Positions 5,448 to 7,168 of a stretch of 7,168 nt of DNA are shown here, in pieces. Within the stretch, counting starts at the first letter, position 1. Each line of letters opens with the position of its first letter. This stretch comes from Nocardia sp. NRRL S-836 (lineage in GTDB: Bacteria > Actinomycetota > Actinomycetes > Mycobacteriales > Pseudonocardiaceae), in NCBI RefSeq assembly GCF_001279525.1, contig NZ_LGDY01000168.1:1-7168 (forward strand). Direction: 5' to 3'. The notes under the pieces were generated by a model that saw nothing but the letters and a program-made list of their open reading frames with translations, was not told the DNA's origin and made no database searches. The translations under genes and the position numbers were made by a program.

Positions 5448-6896
5448 ATGGCTTTTCACCGGAGGAAATCCACGATCTGGCTGACCGCCGCCGCAGCGGC
5501 GATGGCCCTGGTCGCCGGCGGTGCCGCGGTGGTGGCCATCAGTTCTTCTGATGGCGCCGCGCTCGCCGACGGTGCGGACAAGTCGCAGTTCGTCGACATC
5601 ACCAAGGTGAAGCCGAACGTCAAAAAACCAAAACCGGAGAACGACGCCACCACGGGCACGTTCACGGTCGACTGCGGCCGGAACGAGAACGGGCACTTCA
5701 ACCCGGACAACTTCATCGCGCAGCCCGGCGTCCGCAACGGCGCCCAGCACCTGCACGACTACGTCGGCAACCTCTCCACGAACGCGGACTCGAACAACAA
5801 GTCGCTCGCGAAGGCCGGCACGACCTGCAAGAACGGCGACAAGTCGGCCTACTTCTGGCCCGTCGTGCGCATCAACGACGGCGAGGAGGGCGAGGAGAAG
5901 GCCCCGCCGAAGAAGGACGACAAGGCCCAGCAGGACAAGGACAAGGCCGACAAGGCCGCCGCCCGCCTCGACTGCCCCGACGTCGCCTCCCTGCTCGGCG
6001 AGGACGTGCCGGACGCCGCCCAGGCCGAGATCGACCGCGAGCTGGAGAACATCGACAAGGTCACCGACGAGGCCGAGAAGAAGCTCGAACAGACCAAGCC
6101 CCAGGACGTCACCAACGTGGTGGTCGGCCCGACCCGCGAGAAGCGCGCCGCCATCCTGAACCGGATGATGCTGGCGTTCAGCCGCCAGGGCAAGCAGGCC
6201 CCCGACCTGAACCCGGCCGCCGCCTGCGCCGTGAAGGACCAGAACAACCCCGGCGTCGACAACGGCGACGAGAACAGCGACAACGCCCAGGCCGAAGGCG
6301 TGGAGAACAAGAAGAACCAGAACAACCCCGAGGAGAACGCCGACAACGAGCTCCCCGGCAACGAGGGCGCGATCCAGCGCCCGGCCGTCGCGGAGCTCAC
6401 CTTCCGCGGCTCCCCCACCGGCAAGGTCGTGGCGATGCCCAAGTTCCTCCGCATCCTCTACGGCGACGCCAAGGTCTCCACCAACGGCACCAAGAACGCC
6501 AAGAACTCCTGGACCTGCACCGGCTTCGAGGACAAGGTGCTGATCAACAAGTACCCGATCTGCCCGCAGGGCTCGAAGGTCAAGCGCATCCACGACTTCC
6601 CGAGCTGCTGGGACGGCAAGAACATCGACTCCGCGAAGCACCGCGAACACATCGTGTTCCCCGACCAGAACGGCAAGTGCCCCAAGAACTTCAAGGCCGT
6701 CCCCCAGCTGCGGATCTCCCTGACCTACAACATCCCGCAGGAGATCCAGAAGGCGGGCCGGTACGCGGTCGACGCGTTCCCGGAGGAGGAGCACAACCCC
6801 TTCTCCGACCACGACGACTTCGCGAACGTGATGTCGCAGAAGATCATGAACCGCCTGGTGAACTGCGTGAACTCCGGCAAGAAGTGCCGCGAGTGA
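5448..6896 (+). CDS. Secreted DUF1996 protein with a large insert
   Basis: This 482-residue secreted protein of unknown function starts with a signal sequence at residues 8-40, with a possible cleavage after AALA (37-40). The conserved DUF1996 domain comes in two parts. The first (about 70-142) has GAQHLHDYVGN with His101, His103 and Asp104, then SAYFWPVVR. The second (about 315-480) has PKFLRILYGDAKV, NSWTC, FPSCWDGKNID (384-394), AKHREHIVFP with His398 and His401, GKCP, VPQLRISLTY and a C-terminal NPFSDHDDF segment. The His/Asp cluster could bind metal or form an active site. Between them lie roughly 150-170 extra residues: a Lys/Asp-rich stretch (146-170), a predicted helical section (176-250) bracketed by Cys176 and Cys260, and an Asn/Asp/Glu-rich disordered stretch (262-308). 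DUF1996 occurs in fungi and actinomycetes, often in extracellular proteins. It follows the DUF4142 gene and ends before a strong terminator. The start at 5448 is chosen for its ribosome site. Confidence 0.88.
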   Translation: MAFHRRKSTIWLTAAAAAMALVAGGAAVVAISSSDGAALADGADKSQFVDITKVKPNVKKPKPENDATTGTFTVDCGRNENGHFNPDNFIAQPGVRNGAQHLHDYVGNLSTNADSNNKSLAKAGTTCKNGDKSAYFWPVVRINDGEEGEEKAPPKKDDKAQQDKDKADKAAARLDCPDVASLLGEDVPDAAQAEIDRELENIDKVTDEAEKKLEQTKPQDVTNVVVGPTREKRAAILNRMMLAFSRQGKQAPDLNPAAACAVKDQNNPGVDNGDENSDNAQAEGVENKKNQNNPEENADNELPGNEGAIQRPAVAELTFRGSPTGKVVAMPKFLRILYGDAKVSTNGTKNAKNSWTCTGFEDKVLINKYPICPQGSKVKRIHDFPSCWDGKNIDSAKHREHIVFPDQNGKCPKNFKAVPQLRISLTYNIPQEIQKAGRYAVDAFPEEEHNPFSDHDDFANVMSQKIMNRLVNCVNSGKKCRE

Positions 6897-6908
6897 CGCT
6901 GCCGCAAC

Positions 6909-6941
6909 CCCGCTGGTTCCGCTCTTCCCGCTGGTTCCGCT
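6909..6941 (+). repeat. 15-bp tandem repeat in the DUF1996 3' untranslated region
   Basis: CCCGCTGGTTCCGCT occurs twice without mismatch (6909-6923 and 6927-6941), with a 3-nt spacer and an 18-bp period. It lies between the DUF1996 stop and the terminator hairpin, outside any likely coding frame. It may be a slippage duplication or part of the transcript end structure. Confidence 0.85.
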
Positions 6942-6952
6942 AGGCCGAACTT

Positions 6953-6986
6953 CCCCCGGTGCACCTCCCGCGCACCGGGGGATTTT
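6953..6986 (+). terminator. Rho-independent terminator after the DUF1996 gene
   Basis: CCCCCGGTGC (6953-6962) pairs perfectly with GCACCGGGGG (6972-6981) around a 9-nt loop, and is followed by ATTTTCT. The 10-bp GC-rich stem begins 56 bp after the stop codon. It ends the DUF4142-DUF1996 transcription unit. Read on the other strand the T-run is lost, so it acts mainly in the plus direction. Confidence 0.88.
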
Positions 6987-7045
6987 CTGTGCCCGCTCGG
7001 GGTTCCGCGACCGAGACAACCCCTCCCTCACCTCAGGCTTTCCAC

Positions 7046-7127
7046 ACCCGTCGAGCGAAGCGAGGCGTTTCTACCTTCCCTTGACGGGTAGCGGTATCAA
7101 GCCCGTGGTCTTGCGATTGGGGCTTGA
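7046..7127. other. Structured intergenic element with alternative pairings
   Basis: Stem A pairs ACCCGTCGA (7046-7054) with TTGACGGGT (7081-7089), 9 bp including one G-U wobble. Stem B pairs TCAAGCCC (7097-7104) perfectly with GGGCTTGA (7120-7127). TCAAG (7097-7101) can instead pair with CTTGA at 7080-7084, which would break both A and B, so the pairings compete. A short GAGCGAAGCGAG repeat lies in the loop of A. The base texture is less GC-rich than the genes. A minus-strand frame is open from 7167 to a TGA at 7033, but its codons end often in A or T, unlike the genes here. I therefore read the region as non-coding: a dispersed repeat, an RNA leader or a regulatory element. Confidence 0.4.
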
Positions 7128-7150
7128 CTTTGAGGGCGGGGCGATATCCT
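7124..7150 (+). promoter_or_regulatory. Promoter-like sequence at the right edge
   Basis: TTGACT (7124-7129; 5 of 6 to the -35 consensus) and TATCCT (7145-7150) are separated by 15 bp, shorter than optimal. The -35 overlaps the 3' arm of the inverted repeat 7097-7127, an arrangement that could allow regulation. It would drive a gene beyond the window; none is visible. Confidence 0.3.
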
Positions 7151-7168
7151 GGTAGGGATCGGCCGGGC

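Noticed and set aside
6996..7015. Second terminator hairpin (CTCGG/CCGAG)
   Set aside because: It has only a 5-bp stem with a 10-nt loop and no T-run on either side.
5085..7031. Long open frame of 648 residues on the minus strand opposite the DUF4142 and DUF1996 genes
   Set aside because: The translation is a Val/Leu/Arg/Asp-rich low-complexity product typical of the antisense of a high-GC gene. The plus-strand frames have recognisable domains, a signal peptide and a ribosome site.
7033..7167. 3' end of a convergent minus-strand gene entering from the right edge
   Set aside because: The frame is open for 44 codons, but many codons end in A or T, unlike the other genes here, and it overlaps the inverted-repeat structures. 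A search of the peptide against proteins would settle it.
1..7168. tRNA, rRNA, CRISPR array or insertion sequence
   Set aside because: I found no cloverleaf with a CCA-type end, no regularly spaced repeats and no transposase-like frame.

Overview
This is high-GC DNA with strongly GC-biased codon third positions. It carries a DUF1996 secreted protein, an actinobacterial-style lipoprotein and candidate leaderless start sites. Together these suggest a filamentous actinomycete, most likely of the Pseudonocardiales (Amycolatopsis, Saccharothrix or Lentzea type). That placement is an inference; no rRNA or other taxonomic marker is present.

Left block (1-4333, all on the minus strand). Transcription runs right to left. 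A GDSL/SGNH hydrolase (3575-4333) is followed, after a 281-bp regulatory gap, by a branched-chain-amino-acid-type (Liv/HAAT) ABC importer operon. That operon holds a lipoprotein substrate-binding protein (1890-3293), a single-chain permease that fuses LivH-like and LivM-like halves (79-1893), and the first 27 codons of a further gene (1-82) that is probably the first ATPase. Both junctions are 4-bp ATGA overlaps, which indicates tight translational coupling. The operon promoter region contains a perfect match to the TnnAACnnGTTnnA operator consensus of KstR, the TetR-family repressor of steroid catabolism. The match lies in the spacer of a plausible -35/-10 promoter. A second copy with one mismatch lies about 100 bp upstream. 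The importer may therefore carry a steroid- or acyl-derived substrate rather than amino acids.

Right block (4449-6896, plus strand, divergent from the hydrolase). Two envelope proteins of unknown function are encoded in tandem. The first is a DUF4142 protein with a signal peptide and a C-terminal membrane anchor with a basic tail. The second is a secreted DUF1996 protein whose conserved domain is split by an insert of roughly 150-170 residues, part helical and part Asn/Asp/Glu-rich. The pair shares a direction, has an 84-bp gap with no clear terminator, and ends at a strong intrinsic terminator (6953-6986).

Right edge (about 6990-7168). No convincing gene is present. The stretch has a less GC-rich texture and contains nested inverted repeats, two of them mutually exclusive, followed by a promoter-like sequence at the window edge. 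It may be a dispersed intergenic element or the leader of a gene beyond the window.
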